Source of the DNA: Chitinimonas_A lacunae
GTDB lineage: Bacteria > Pseudomonadota > Gammaproteobacteria > Burkholderiales > Chitinimonadaceae
Assembly: GCF_042650885.1 (NCBI RefSeq)
Contig: NZ_JBHSBU010000001.1
Location: 3,844,001-3,908,000 of the forward strand
Direction of reading: 5' to 3'
DNA: 64,000 nucleotides
A program made the position numbers and the translations under genes. Below the pieces are notes generated by a model that was not told the DNA's origin, did no database searches, and saw only the letters and a program-made list of their open reading frames with translations. This document shows, one piece after another, positions 1 to 8,736 of the stretch (position 1 is its first letter; each line of letters starts with the position of its first letter).

Positions 1-57
1 CGGCAGCGCACCCAGGATCGAAGCCAGTATGGTCAAGTGAGCGATCTTCTTGGACAT
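1..57 (-). CDS. 5' end of an exported protein (partial)
   Basis: Reading leftwards from an ATG at 57, the frame gives MSKKIAHLTILASILGALP and runs off the window. Two lysines followed by a hydrophobic stretch look like the start of a Sec signal peptide, so the product is probably exported. No strong Shine-Dalgarno is visible. Nothing can be said about function. Confidence 0.5.
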   Translation of the reverse strand, partial: MSKKIAHLTILASILGALP

Positions 58-310
58 GGTAATCGAGATAGCCTATGTACGTTGAACTTGGGGCGGGGCC
101 GGCCGGTCCGTGGACGCCGGGTCGATGAAGCCGGGCGGGCGCAAATGCTGTATTCGTAAACGGTTGTATAGTAAAGCAAATCGCTATAAGGCGAAAGCGC
201 GCCAGCACACCGTCATCAAATCTTAGACCAAGTCGCGGCTCCGGTGCGATGGTGGCATCGTTTAGACTATTGGCCATTTTCACGGCCGAGAACTTCCTAA
301 CGAGACCGCT

Positions 311-1081
311 ATGCAAATTGCCACCTGGAACGTCAATTCCCTCAAAGTCCGCCTGCCGCAGGTGCTCGATTGGCTGGCCGCCCGCCCGGCACTGACCGTG
401 CTGGCCTTGCAGGAGACTAAGCTCGAAGACAATGCCTTCCCGCGCGAGGAATTGGCCGCCGCCGGCTTTCATGTGGCCTATACGGGGCAGAAGACCTATA
501 ACGGCGTCGCGCTGATCTCGCGTCTGCCGCTCGAGGACGTGGTGCTGGCACTGCCCGATTTCGTCGACCCGCAAAAGCGCCTGATTGCCGCGACGGTAGG
601 CGGGGTGCGGGTAGTGGGTGGCTATTTCCCCAATGGCCAGAGCCTCGATTCCGACAAGTATCTCTATAAGCTGTCCTGGCTCGATGCGCTGCTGTCCTGG
701 CTGCCGGGCGAGCTGGCCCGCTATCCGAAGCTCGCCCTGGTTGGTGACTACAATATTGCCCCGGAAGACCGCGATGTCCACGACCCGGCCAAATGGGTCG
801 GCGAAGTGCTGGTCAGCCCCGAAGAGCGCCGGCGTTTCCAGCAACTGCTAGATCTGGGTCTGGTGGACAGCTTCCGGCTGTTCGAGCAGGCCGAGCAGAG
901 CTTTTCCTGGTGGGATTACCGCGCCGCCGGCTTTCGCCGCAATGCCGGACTGCGGATCGACCATATCCTGCTGTCGCCGGCGCTGCGCGATCTGTGCCGG
1001 AGCTGTGAAATCGACAAAGTGCCGCGCCATGCCGAGCGACCGTCCGACCACGCGCCGGTGATTGCCACGCTCGATATTTGA
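311..1081 (+). CDS. xth: exodeoxyribonuclease III
   Basis: This is a 256-residue member of the ExoIII/AP-endonuclease family, which cleaves at abasic sites and degrades double-stranded DNA 3'-5' in base excision repair in the cytoplasm. The N-terminus MQIATWNVNSLKVR carries the metal-binding Asn, LQETKLED supplies the catalytic Glu, GDYNIAPEDRDVHDP is the central Asp/Asn motif, and the C-terminus has RIDHILLSP and SDHAPV with the catalytic Asp-His. Length and motif order are complete for the XthA family. It is followed about 120 bp later by a terminator hairpin, so it is probably monocistronic. A second cellular paralog is common in betaproteobacteria, so the exact subtype (xthA versus exoA) is not certain. 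Confidence 0.93.
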   Translation: MQIATWNVNSLKVRLPQVLDWLAARPALTVLALQETKLEDNAFPREELAAAGFHVAYTGQKTYNGVALISRLPLEDVVLALPDFVDPQKRLIAATVGGVRVVGGYFPNGQSLDSDKYLYKLSWLDALLSWLPGELARYPKLALVGDYNIAPEDRDVHDPAKWVGEVLVSPEERRRFQQLLDLGLVDSFRLFEQAEQSFSWWDYRAAGFRRNAGLRIDHILLSPALRDLCRSCEIDKVPRHAERPSDHAPVIATLDI

Positions 1082-1204
1082 GTGATATGAGAAAAACGAA
1101 TAGCTATTCTGGATAAATGCCAAGCAGGATGTGGCATTGGACTCGATAGATATTCCTGAATGGCATGGCTGGTGCTCAATGCCCTTTTTACGCTAACTCA
1201 CTGG

Positions 1205-1236
1205 CCGCTATGCGTTTTCCACATGGCGGTTTTTTT
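1205..1236 (+). terminator. rho-independent terminator after xth
   Basis: CCGCTATG (1205-1212) pairs with CATGGCGG (1222-1229, one G-U pair) and is followed directly by a run of seven T. The position 120 bp downstream of xth suits termination of that transcript. Confidence 0.7.
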
Positions 1237-1327
1237 ATATTGTCTGTCCAACTAGGGCAGTGGCTGCGCCAAACGACTTTATGGCATGTAAGCTATGAGC
1301 ATTCCTCATAGCTTTAAAGGTCCTGCC

Positions 1328-2224
1328 ATGAACCGTTTGCCGCCGCTCGACGCCCTGCATTGTTTTGTCGTGGTCGCCCGTGAGGGCAATATGAGCCGGG
1401 CGGCCGAGCGGCTGTTCATTACCCAGAGTGCGGTCAGCCGGCAGATTCGGCAACTGGAGAACCATCTCGGTCTGGCGCTGTTTGTTCGCGAACCCCGCGG
1501 ACTCAGCCTCACCCTCGAAGGCCGCACCCTGCTGCCGGCAGCCGAAGCTGCGTTTGACGGGCTGGCGCGGGCGGTCGAGGCACTCGCTGGGCGACCGGCC
1601 GAGTTGCAGCTCAAATTGCCGCCGCTGTTTGCCCTGCGCTGTTTCCTGCCTCGTCTGGGCGAATTCCAGGCCCGCCATCCCGATATCGAAGTGCGGATGA
1701 ATGCCGTGCCGTTCCAGCGCATCCATTTCGAGCGCGAGGACTTCGATGCCGCCATCCTGTATGCCCGCACCCCCCCGCCCGAGGTATATGCCGAAGCGTT
1801 GGCCAGCGAACGGCTGACTGTGGTCTGCTCGCCTGCGACAGCCGCGAGGCTGGAGCGTCCGGCCGATCTGGCCCTGCAACCGCTGATCCGACTCGGCGCC
1901 GATCTGGGCCCATGGACTGCCTGGCTCACGGCCGCCGGCATCAACCATCCGGCCGTGCAGACCGGCCCTGAGCGGGCTCAGCTCGAGGGCGCCATCGATG
2001 CGGCCAGCCAGGGTCTTGGCGTATTGCTGACCGATCCCCTGTTGATCGCCGGCGAACTGGCCAGTGGTCGTCTGCTTGAACCTTTCCCGACCCTGCGGCT
2101 CGATAGCGGCTTTGCCTACTGGTTCTGCTGCCCGCGCACGCGGCGCGACGAGCGGCCGCTGGCGGCCCTGCGGCAATGGCTGCGCGAAAGCATGGCGATG
2201 TCGATGCCACAATCCGCTGGCTGA
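1328..2224 (+). CDS. LysR-family transcriptional regulator
   Basis: This 298-residue LysR-type regulator has an N-terminal winged helix-turn-helix (residues about 5-65; NMSRAAERLFITQSAVSRQI is the recognition region) and a C-terminal effector-binding domain. The opening PPLDALHCFVVVAREGN and the closing half resemble GcvA-like regulators. I chose the ATG at 1328 over an in-frame ATG at 1295 because AAAGG lies 7 bases upstream and the domain starts at once. The downstream gene, a secreted peptidase, is on the same strand 115 bp away, but there is no divergent partner, so the target is unknown. Confidence 0.9.
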   Translation: MNRLPPLDALHCFVVVAREGNMSRAAERLFITQSAVSRQIRQLENHLGLALFVREPRGLSLTLEGRTLLPAAEAAFDGLARAVEALAGRPAELQLKLPPLFALRCFLPRLGEFQARHPDIEVRMNAVPFQRIHFEREDFDAAILYARTPPPEVYAEALASERLTVVCSPATAARLERPADLALQPLIRLGADLGPWTAWLTAAGINHPAVQTGPERAQLEGAIDAASQGLGVLLTDPLLIAGELASGRLLEPFPTLRLDSGFAYWFCCPRTRRDERPLAALRQWLRESMAMSMPQSAG

Positions 2225-2338
2225 GCCTGGTCCACTATTGACCATACTCACCGGTATGTTTATTGTCGCGAAGGCTGCTGCCTCGGCCGGGTCGGCGTGG
2301 CGCTTTACTAGGATCGATTCATAAGGAGAGAGAAACTG

Positions 2339-4210
2339 ATGCCCAAGATGCTCAAGCCCCTGGCGCTGGCGACATTACTGGCGCTGGGTCAGGCCCATGC
2401 CTCGACCGAGGTTCCGCTGCGCGATTTCTTCCGTAACCCGGAGAAGGCGGGCTTCCAACTGTCGCCCAACGGCAAATATGTTTCCTTCGTTCAGCCGCAT
2501 GAAAATCGGCTCAATATCCATGTGATGGAGCGGGGGGGCGAAGCCCGGCGCGTGACGGCGGTCAAGGATCGCGACATCCGCAATTACTTCTGGAAGGGCA
2601 ACGATTTCCTGCTCTATCTGAAGGACAACGGCGGCGACGAGAATTTCCATCTGTTCACGGTGGACCGCGAAGGCAAGTCCAGCCGCGATCTGACCCCGTT
2701 CGATGGCGTCAAGGTAACGTTGATCGACGATCTGGAGCGCCATCCGACCGATGTGATCATCGGCCTCAATAAGCGCAAGAAAGAGGTGTTCGATCCCTAC
2801 CGCCTCAACGTCAAGACCGGCGAACTGACCCAGATCGCCGAGAATCCGGGCAATATCATCGGCTGGCTGACCGACCACGAGGGCAAGCTGCGGGTGGCGA
2901 TTGCTTCCGATGGCGTCAATACCAGCTTCCTGCACCGCACCGACGAAAAGTCGCCGTTCAAGAACGTGCTGACCACCGGTTTCAAGGACCTGCTGGCGCC
3001 CCTGTTCTTCACGCCCGATAACCAGCGCCTCTACGTCGCTTCCAATATCGGCCGCGACAAGGCGGCCATCGTCGAGATCGACCCCAATACGGCCAAGGAA
3101 GTCCGGCTGGTGTACGAGCACCCCGAGGTCGATGTGACCCAACTGGGCTACTCGGAAAAGCGCAAGGTGGTGACGGCGGCGGTCTATGAAACCTGGAAGT
3201 ACGAACGCAAATTCCTCGATGCCGAAGCCGAGAAGCTGTACGGCAAGGTCGCGGCCAAGCTGCCGGGCTACGAGGTGTCGCTGACCAGCAGCGACCTCGA
3301 CGAGCAGACCTATACCGTCTCGGCCTGGAACGACCGCACCCGTGGCAGCCAGTACCTGTACGACGTCAAGACCGACAAGCTGGAAAAGCTCGCCGATATC
3401 GCGCCGTGGATCGACGAAAAGAAAATGGCGCCGATGCGCCCGATCAGCTACAAGAGCCGCGACGGCCTGACCATCCATGGCTATCTGACCCTGCCGCTCA
3501 ACCGCGAAGCCAAGGGCCTGCCGGTGGTGGTCAATCCGCACGGTGGTCCATGGGCACGCGATTCCTGGCGCTTCAACCCCGAAGTCCAGTGGCTGGCCAA
3601 CCGTGGCTATGCGGTGCTGCAAATGAACTTCCGTGGCTCGACCGGCTACGGCAAGCAGTTCTGGCAGTCCTCGTTCAAGCAATGGGGTCTCAAGATGCAG
3701 GATGACGTCAGCGATGGCGTCAAATGGCTGGTCGATCAGGGTATCGCCGACCCGAAGAAGGTCTGCATCTACGGCGCGAGCTACGGCGGCTACGCCACGC
3801 TCGCCGGCGTGACCTTCACGCCCGACCTGTACAGCTGCGCGGTCGACTATGTCGGGGTGTCCAATCTGTTCACCTTCCTGCAAACCATTCCGCCTTACTG
3901 GAAGCCCATGCTCGACAAGATGTACGAGATGGTGGGCCATCCGGAAAAGGACAAGGAACTGCTGAAGAAGACCTCGCCGGTATTCCACGTCGATAAGATC
4001 AAGACCCCGCTGCTGGTGCTGCAAGGCGCGCGCGATCCGCGCGTGGTTAAGGCCGAGTCCGACCAGGTGGTCGAGGCGCTGAAAAAGCGCGGTGTGGCGG
4101 TCGAGTATCTGGTCAAGGACAACGAGGGCCACGGTTTCTCCAACGAGGAAAACCGCTTCGAAGCCTACGAGACCATGGAGCGCTTCTTCAAGAAGCATCT
4201 GGGCAGCTGA
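2339..4210 (+). CDS. secreted S9-family prolyl oligopeptidase-like peptidase
   Basis: This 623-residue serine peptidase belongs to the S9 (prolyl oligopeptidase/dipeptidyl aminopeptidase/acylaminoacyl peptidase) clan. A signal peptide (MPKMLKPLALATLLALGQAHA) sends it to the periplasm or outside. Residues about 25-370 form the beta-propeller-like region and about 375-623 the alpha/beta-hydrolase domain. The nucleophile is Ser481 in GASYGGYA, with Asp566 in GARDPRV and His598 in EGHGF completing the triad; HGGPWARD is the oxyanion-hole motif. AAGGAG lies just before the ATG. A strong terminator follows, so it is monocistronic. It probably digests short peptides, which fits the peptide-binding proteins found further along, but that link is inference. 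Confidence 0.93.
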   Translation: MPKMLKPLALATLLALGQAHASTEVPLRDFFRNPEKAGFQLSPNGKYVSFVQPHENRLNIHVMERGGEARRVTAVKDRDIRNYFWKGNDFLLYLKDNGGDENFHLFTVDREGKSSRDLTPFDGVKVTLIDDLERHPTDVIIGLNKRKKEVFDPYRLNVKTGELTQIAENPGNIIGWLTDHEGKLRVAIASDGVNTSFLHRTDEKSPFKNVLTTGFKDLLAPLFFTPDNQRLYVASNIGRDKAAIVEIDPNTAKEVRLVYEHPEVDVTQLGYSEKRKVVTAAVYETWKYERKFLDAEAEKLYGKVAAKLPGYEVSLTSSDLDEQTYTVSAWNDRTRGSQYLYDVKTDKLEKLADIAPWIDEKKMAPMRPISYKSRDGLTIHGYLTLPLNREAKGLPVVVNPHGGPWARDSWRFNPEVQWLANRGYAVLQMNFRGSTGYGKQFWQSSFKQWGLKMQDDVSDGVKWLVDQGIADPKKVCIYGASYGGYATLAGVTFTPDLYSCAVDYVGVSNLFTFLQTIPPYWKPMLDKMYEMVGHPEKDKELLKKTSPVFHVDKIKTPLLVLQGARDPRVVKAESDQVVEALKKRGVAVEYLVKDNEGHGFSNEENRFEAYETMERFFKKHLGS

Positions 4211-4230
4211 TCCGCCCACGGGCAAAGAGA

Positions 4231-4254
4231 ACGGACGCTTCGGCGTCCGTTTTT
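4231..4254 (+). terminator. rho-independent terminator of the S9 peptidase gene
   Basis: A perfect 8-bp stem ACGGACGC/GCGTCCGT around a TTCG tetraloop is followed by five T. This is a textbook terminator 20 bp behind the stop codon. Confidence 0.93.
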
Positions 4255-4280
4255 CTATTTCTAACGTATGGACGAGTATA

Positions 4281-4306
4281 TCTTGCACACGCTTTGCAGA
4301 AAATTC
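4281..4306 (+). repeat. dispersed TTGCA-N6-TTGCA motif, copy 1
   Basis: TTGCA at 4283 and TTGCA at 4294 (11-bp step) are followed by GAAAATTC. It sits 71 bp behind the S9 peptidase stop and about 55 bp before the GNAT gene, in the same orientation as both. See the finding on the dispersed motif. Confidence 0.55.
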
Positions 4307-4353
4307 ACTAATCGGCATGGATCGATGACGCCGACCAATCGGGAGGAACGGTG

Positions 4354-4875
4354 ATGACCCAAGACTGGATCCGCAGCGAGCGTCTGCGGCTGCGTCCGTG
4401 GCACGAGGATGATCTCGATGTGTTTGCGGCGCTGACGGCCGACCCGCAGGTGGTGCGCTATGTCGGCGACGGCCAGCCGCTCGATCGGGCACAGACCGCC
4501 TATTGGCTGGAGCAGGCCAATCGCAACCGACGCCGCTGGGGACTGGGTACCCATGCCATCATCGAGCGCGCCAGCGACCGGCCGATAGGCTGGGCCGGCC
4601 TGATCCATAACGACAACGCCCCAGCACCCATGGCCGCCGAAATCATCTATGCCCTGGCACCCGACTGCTGGGGCCGCGGCTATGGCTCGGAACTGGTCGC
4701 CGCCCTGGTCGATTGGGCCTGGCAACAGCGTGGGCTGGCCAGTCTGCTGGCAACCGTCGACCCGGACAATGCCGGGTCGATCCGGGTATTGCAGCGCAAT
4801 GGCTTTGTGTTCGAACAGATCGCGGAGGAGGCGGACGGGGCGAAGACGGCTTATTACTGGTTGGGGAGAGGCTGA
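4354..4875 (+). CDS. GNAT-family N-acetyltransferase (RimJ/RimL type)
   Basis: This 173-residue protein has the Acetyltransf_3 layout: the N-terminus IRSERLRLRPWHEDD is typical of RimJ/RimL-like enzymes, and the acetyl-CoA-binding region is WGRGYGSELVAALVDWA, followed by VDPDNAGSIRVLQRNGF. It would transfer an acetyl group from acetyl-CoA to an amine; the substrate cannot be told. A GTG three bases upstream is in frame, but the GGGAGG at 4341-4346 sits 7 bases from the ATG at 4354, which is therefore preferred. Confidence 0.88.
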   Translation: MTQDWIRSERLRLRPWHEDDLDVFAALTADPQVVRYVGDGQPLDRAQTAYWLEQANRNRRRWGLGTHAIIERASDRPIGWAGLIHNDNAPAPMAAEIIYALAPDCWGRGYGSELVAALVDWAWQQRGLASLLATVDPDNAGSIRVLQRNGFVFEQIAEEADGAKTAYYWLGRG

Positions 4876-5252
4876 GGCGTCTTTTGACAGAAAAAGGCGG
4901 ACTGAGCAGGAATTACTTGCGGGGCGGCTGGTGGACAGTGCTGCAGCACGGCTTCGAGATCGGCCACGTTGCAACCCCCGGTCGGTGTTCGATCAGAAAG
5001 ATCAGGGTTTTCGGGCCGAATCGGCGAGTCAGCGTCACATAAGCGCCGAGTTGGGACCACTACGGTCGGCAAGCGCCACTGCTCCAGCGGTCAGGGATGA
5101 CCACAGCTGCTTATTCTGGCCGCGGCCGTGGTGCTTGCGGCTAATGGTGCGATGGTGACGAGTTGGGGCTTCAGCCAGGACGCCTGAGAGAGCTTGAGGG
5201 GAGAGTTCAGAAGACGCCGCATCCCGGGCAGGGGACGCAGCGTCCGGCGGGC
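4876..5252. other. 377-bp region without a convincing gene; possible decayed coding remnant
   Basis: No frame is open with good codon use. On the minus strand a stretch near 5055-4970 reads as a strand-like peptide (QLGAYVTLTRRF followed by GPKTLIFLIEHRPG), but it is bounded by stops and continues only after a frame change into CNVADLEAVLQH. This may be a decayed small gene downstream of the prodomain-like gene, or chance. No tRNA, clear terminator or repeat was seen. Confidence 0.3.
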
Positions 5253-5588
5253 TTAGCCGCCTACGGTCATCGGACGCCGCATATGCTGCATCATCCGATC
5301 AGCTTCGACCGATTCGATGCCGGGCTGCTGGCGCAGCTTGGCCATCAGGGCTTCCAGCGCGGCTTCGTTGAGCCGGCTGGGCAGTTTGACGATCCAGCTG
5401 CGTTCGCCCATCTGCCGCACGAACACCATATCGGTGCCGACAGCCTGGCTGAGTGAGGGCAGATGCTTGCTCGGCTCGGCGAGCAGGGCCGGGGTGACGC
5501 CGATAATGAGCTGGTCGGTGGTTTCGGCAGCGTGCGGGCTGATGGCCGCAGCCAGGATGACGGTAGCGAGTGGGGCACGTAATGCCAT
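5253..5588 (-). CDS. exported stand-alone subtilase prodomain (inhibitor I9-like) protein
   Basis: This is a 111-residue product with a signal peptide (MALRAPLATVILAAAISPHAAE) and one small domain. The domain matches the N-terminal propeptide pattern of secreted S8 (subtilisin-like) proteases: an early beta strand (DQLIIGV), a central VFVRQMGERSWIVKLP, a helix rich in Ala/Leu, and the hallmark ending PGIESVEADRMMQHM. In proteases the catalytic domain follows this point; here the frame stops after six residues. It may be a free-standing intramolecular-chaperone or inhibitor protein, or the surviving front of a truncated protease. GGGAG lies 8 bases before the ATG. No protease catalytic motif (DTG, HGTHVAG, GTSMA) was seen next to it. 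Confidence 0.6.
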   Translation of the reverse strand: MALRAPLATVILAAAISPHAAETTDQLIIGVTPALLAEPSKHLPSLSQAVGTDMVFVRQMGERSWIVKLPSRLNEAALEALMAKLRQQPGIESVEADRMMQHMRRPMTVGG

Positions 5589-5689
5589 GGCAGAACTCCC
5601 TTGTGCGCTCGATGGCGCATCGTCTTTGGTTTGGATAATCGATCAGCTTAGTGAATTTTTGGCCGGGCTGGGCCGTGATCGACAGCAAA

Positions 5690-5716
5690 GCCGCGACCGG
5701 GAAGACCGATCGCGGC
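5690..5716 (-). terminator. hairpin downstream of the lytic transglycosylase gene
   Basis: An 11-bp stem with one wobble (GCCGCGACCGG against CCGATCGCGGC) and a GAAGA loop lies 34 bp behind the stop codon. The T tract after it on the minus strand is short, so termination may be weak. Confidence 0.5.
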
Positions 5717-5750
5717 AGGTTCTGCCAGGAGCAAACGTAGTGCCCGCGCT

Positions 5751-6413
5751 TTAGCGTTTGATCTGGACCGGCTGGGCCGGCTCGTAGGATGCCCGGCGGA
5801 CGGTGACCGGATTGGCCGGTGCACTGTAGCTCCAGTGATGACGCCAGGCGCCCAGCACCAGATTAGGGTATTCGGCCCGACCAAGGCTGCCGTTGTAGCG
5901 ACCCAGCGCGCGGAACAGGTCGCCTTTTTCGATATCGAGATAGTGGCGCAGGATGGTGCAGCCATAGCGCAGATTGGTGGACATATCGAACAGGCTGTGG
6001 TCCTTGTTGCCGATCTGGCGTACCCAGAACGGCATCACCTGCATCAGGCCCCGGGCGCCAGCCGAGGAAATCGCGTATTTGCGAAAACCGCTTTCGACCT
6101 GGATCAGCCCCAGCACCAGTTGCGGATCGAGTCCGGCGCGGGTGGCTTCGTAGTGGATGGCGGTCAGCAGTTTTTCCCGCATATAGGGGTCGGGAATCTT
6201 CTTGGCCAGCCGGCCCGACATCTCGGACAGCCAGGCATCGCCTTCACCCGGGTTGGCAAAGACCAGCCGCGGGGCCAGCGAATCGTTGATCGAGCGCTGC
6301 ATCGTGGTCGCGACCGAGGAGGACAGGGCTTCCTCTTTCTGGGCACCGGCATGGACGACCGTGGCGGTGAGCAGCAGGGTGACAAGGGCAGGAACGAAAG
6401 CAGACTTTTTCAT
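5751..6413 (-). CDS. lytic transglycosylase, SLT domain
   Basis: This 220-residue periplasmic enzyme cleaves the MurNAc-GlcNAc bond of peptidoglycan without water. A signal peptide (MKKSAFVPALVTLLLTATVVHAGA) precedes a family-1 SLT domain at about residues 90-200: the catalytic Glu is in IQVESGFRKYA, then SSAGARGLMQVMPFW, and LRYGCTILRHYL is the third family motif. The start ATG at 6413 begins a clean signal peptide; an earlier in-frame start at 6536 would add 41 residues without similarity and is rejected. It is transcribed alone, with the large 6414-7020 gap upstream. Confidence 0.92.
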   Translation of the reverse strand: MKKSAFVPALVTLLLTATVVHAGAQKEEALSSSVATTMQRSINDSLAPRLVFANPGEGDAWLSEMSGRLAKKIPDPYMREKLLTAIHYEATRAGLDPQLVLGLIQVESGFRKYAISSAGARGLMQVMPFWVRQIGNKDHSLFDMSTNLRYGCTILRHYLDIEKGDLFRALGRYNGSLGRAEYPNLVLGAWRHHWSYSAPANPVTVRRASYEPAQPVQIKR

Positions 6414-7020
6414 GTACACCAGCTTAATTCGGTTTTGGGACATTTGCCGCAGCACAGCATGGTCGGTCATGCCGACTGTGCTTGCGGACCGGGGAAGGGC
6501 GATAGACCGGCTCAGCCAATAAGTGTTCCGAATCAAGGAACTGGCTAGGTATTTCCCCGGCCATCCCCGCCAGTGTCATGACTGATGGGGATGGAGAAAT
6601 AATCCATTAGCATAAACTGAATCCGGGCCTTGCGGCCAACGTTGTAAGGAAAAAAATCCAGTCCTGTCGTCTCTGATGACCGGTTTTGCTTAAAAACGAT
6701 GTCCAGGCCCAGACAAACTACAAAATCCTGGTCAGTGGCCGGTAAGCCGACGCACGCTGCAAGGTGCCCTGAGACGGTTTCCTGCCCACTCGGGCCTGGC
6801 TGGCATATCGCAGAATTGTAGGGAGGGTGAGCTGCAAAGCCAGGTAAGGCACCGTTGGTTTTCCTGGGCTAACCAGGCAGCTCAGGGCTTATCACCCGAT
6901 CCCCTGACTGCTCGGCTAGCGCGGACGCAAATGGCCGATGGGGAGATAAGTCAGCAAAACGACAGCTGCAATGCCGCCGACCTGACTCGGGTCGGCGGCT
7001 ATCTGACTTGATTCAGTTGA
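6414..7020. other. 607-bp gap between proS and the lytic transglycosylase gene, content unassigned
   Basis: No frame has a start, ribosome site and plausible protein. A perfect 10-bp hairpin (6973-6999) lies just behind proS. The stretch from about 6720 to 6900 is rich in short complementary runs and could encode a structured RNA, but it lacks the conserved cores of RNase P RNA and tmRNA and I could not match 6S RNA. The 6414-6540 part presumably holds the transglycosylase promoter. Confidence 0.4.
6973..6999 (-). terminator. hairpin behind proS
   Basis: The perfect 10-bp stem GCCGCCGACC/GGTCGGCGGC with a 7-base loop starts 22 bp after the proS stop. No T run follows, so it may act as a 3'-end stabiliser or a weak terminator. 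Confidence 0.5.
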
Positions 7021-8736
7021 TTAAATGCCGAATTTGGCGCGGATAAACGCCAGTGCTTCCTCGACACCCACCATCTCGGTCTCGCCGCCGGCGCGGCTGA
7101 CATATTCGAGACGGCCCTCGGCCAGCGACTTGTCGCCGATGGTGATCCGGTGCGGGATGCCGATCAGTTCCATATCGGCGAACATCACACCCGGCCGCTC
7201 GTTGCGATCGTCAAGCAGCACTTCGATGCCGGCTGCGACCAGTTCGGCGTAGAGCTTGTCGGCTGCGGCCTTGACTGCTTCCGAGCGTTGGTAGCCGACC
7301 GGCACCAGGGCCACGCCGAACGGGGCGATAGGCTGCGGGAAGATGATGCCGCGAGCGTCATGGCTCTGCTCGATGGCGGCAGCGACGATACGGCTGACGC
7401 CGATACCGTAGCAGCCCATTTCCATCGGCCGGGTCTGGCCTTCGGCGTCGAGATAGGTGCAGTTGAGCGCTTCGGAATACTTGGTGCCGAGCTGGAAGAT
7501 ATGGCCGATTTCGGTGCCACGGCAGATTTCCAGCCGGCCCTTGCCATCGGGGCTCGGGTCGCCGGCCACCACGTCGCGGATATCGGCGACCAGATCGGCT
7601 TCAGGCAGATCGCGGCCCCAGTTGACGCCGGCCAGGTGGAACTTGGGCTTGTTGGCGCCGCAGACGAAGTCGGCCAGCGCGGCCACGCTGCGGTCGGCGA
7701 TCAGTCGGATACGGCTGCGGTCGATACCGACCGGACCCAGGAAACCGGGCGGGCAGTTGAGGTGTTCGCGGATCTCGGCTTCGGTGGCGAAGCGGAAATC
7801 CTCCAGACCGGCGAGCTTGCCGGTCTTGACTTCATTGAGGTTATGGTCGCCGCGCAGCAGCATCATATGGAAGCGCTCGCCGGCCATCAGGGCGATCACC
7901 TTGACGGTGCGCTCAAGACCGATGCCCAGCAGTTCGGCCACCTGTTCGCAGGTGGTCTGCTTCGGGGTATCGACATCGCGCATCGCTTCGGCGGCAGCCG
8001 GACGGGCCGCGGCCGGGGCCAGCGCTTCGGCCAGCTCGACGTTGGCGGCGAAATCGGAATCGGGGCAGTAGGCCAGTGCATCTTCGCCCGAGTCGGCCAG
8101 CGCATGGAATTCATGCGAGGCATCGCCACCGATGGCGCCCGAGTCGGCTGCCACGGCGCGGAACTTGAGGCCGAGCCGGGTAAAGATATTGGTGTAGGCC
8201 CGGTGCATCACCACATAGGTTTCCCGCAGGCTGGCCCGGTCGGTATGGAAGGAGTAGGCGTCCTTCATGATGAATTCGCGCGCCCGGATCACGCCGAAAC
8301 GCGGGCGGATCTCGTCGCGGAACTTGGTTTGAATCTGGTAGAAATTGAGCGGAAGTTGCTTGTAGCTCTTGATCTCGCTGCGGGCGATATCGGTGATGAC
8401 TTCCTCATGGGTCGGGCCGAAGCAGAAATCGCGCTGGTGGCGATCCTTGATCTTGAGCATCTGCGGCCCCATGGCCTCCCAGCGGCCCGATTCCTGCCAT
8501 AGCTCGGCCGGTTGCACGGCCGGCATCAGGACTTCGAGCGCCCCGGCCTTGTTCATCTCGTCGCGTACCACGGCTTCGACCTTGCGCAGCACCCGCAGAC
8601 CCAGTGGCATCCAGGTATAGAGCCCGGAACCGAGCTTTTTGATCAGGCCGGCGCGCAGCATCAGTTTATGCGAGGGCAGTTCGGCTTCGTTCGGGGCTTC
8701 TTTGAGCGTGGCGAGGAAGAATTGCGAGGTGCGCAT
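7021..8736 (-). CDS. proS: proline--tRNA ligase, bacterial type
   Basis: This 571-residue class II aminoacyl-tRNA synthetase charges tRNA-Pro in the cytoplasm. It has the bacterial architecture: the catalytic core with motif 1 and motif 2 (FRDEIRPRFGVIRAREFIMKDAYSFH), then a YbaK-like editing insertion (about residues 225-390, QTTCEQVAELLGI through the LAD-FVCGANK region) that clears mischarged Ala, motif 3 (GCYGIGVSRIVAA) and the C-terminal anticodon-binding domain. The length matches E. coli ProS. It is monocistronic, with a short intergenic region to the divergent GntR regulator. Confidence 0.97.
   Translation of the reverse strand: MRTSQFFLATLKEAPNEAELPSHKLMLRAGLIKKLGSGLYTWMPLGLRVLRKVEAVVRDEMNKAGALEVLMPAVQPAELWQESGRWEAMGPQMLKIKDRHQRDFCFGPTHEEVITDIARSEIKSYKQLPLNFYQIQTKFRDEIRPRFGVIRAREFIMKDAYSFHTDRASLRETYVVMHRAYTNIFTRLGLKFRAVAADSGAIGGDASHEFHALADSGEDALAYCPDSDFAANVELAEALAPAAARPAAAEAMRDVDTPKQTTCEQVAELLGIGLERTVKVIALMAGERFHMMLLRGDHNLNEVKTGKLAGLEDFRFATEAEIREHLNCPPGFLGPVGIDRSRIRLIADRSVAALADFVCGANKPKFHLAGVNWGRDLPEADLVADIRDVVAGDPSPDGKGRLEICRGTEIGHIFQLGTKYSEALNCTYLDAEGQTRPMEMGCYGIGVSRIVAAAIEQSHDARGIIFPQPIAPFGVALVPVGYQRSEAVKAAADKLYAELVAAGIEVLLDDRNERPGVMFADMELIGIPHRITIGDKSLAEGRLEYVSRAGGETEMVGVEEALAFIRAKFGI

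Noticed and set aside
4283..4298. Sigma-54 promoter
   Set aside because: Box spacing fits -24/-12 elements, but the -24 GG is TG in every copy and many copies lie behind genes, so a sigma-54 assignment is not made; only noted as a possibility.
2375..4492. 705-codon open frame on the minus strand
   Set aside because: It is the antisense of the S9 peptidase gene and its composition is that of a GC-skewed shadow frame (runs of Arg/Gly/His/Gln, no known motif).
6720..6900. RNase P RNA, tmRNA, 6S RNA or cobalamin riboswitch
   Set aside because: Searched both strands by eye for the conserved cores (for example GAGGAAAGTCCGGGC and the tRNA-like ends); none found.
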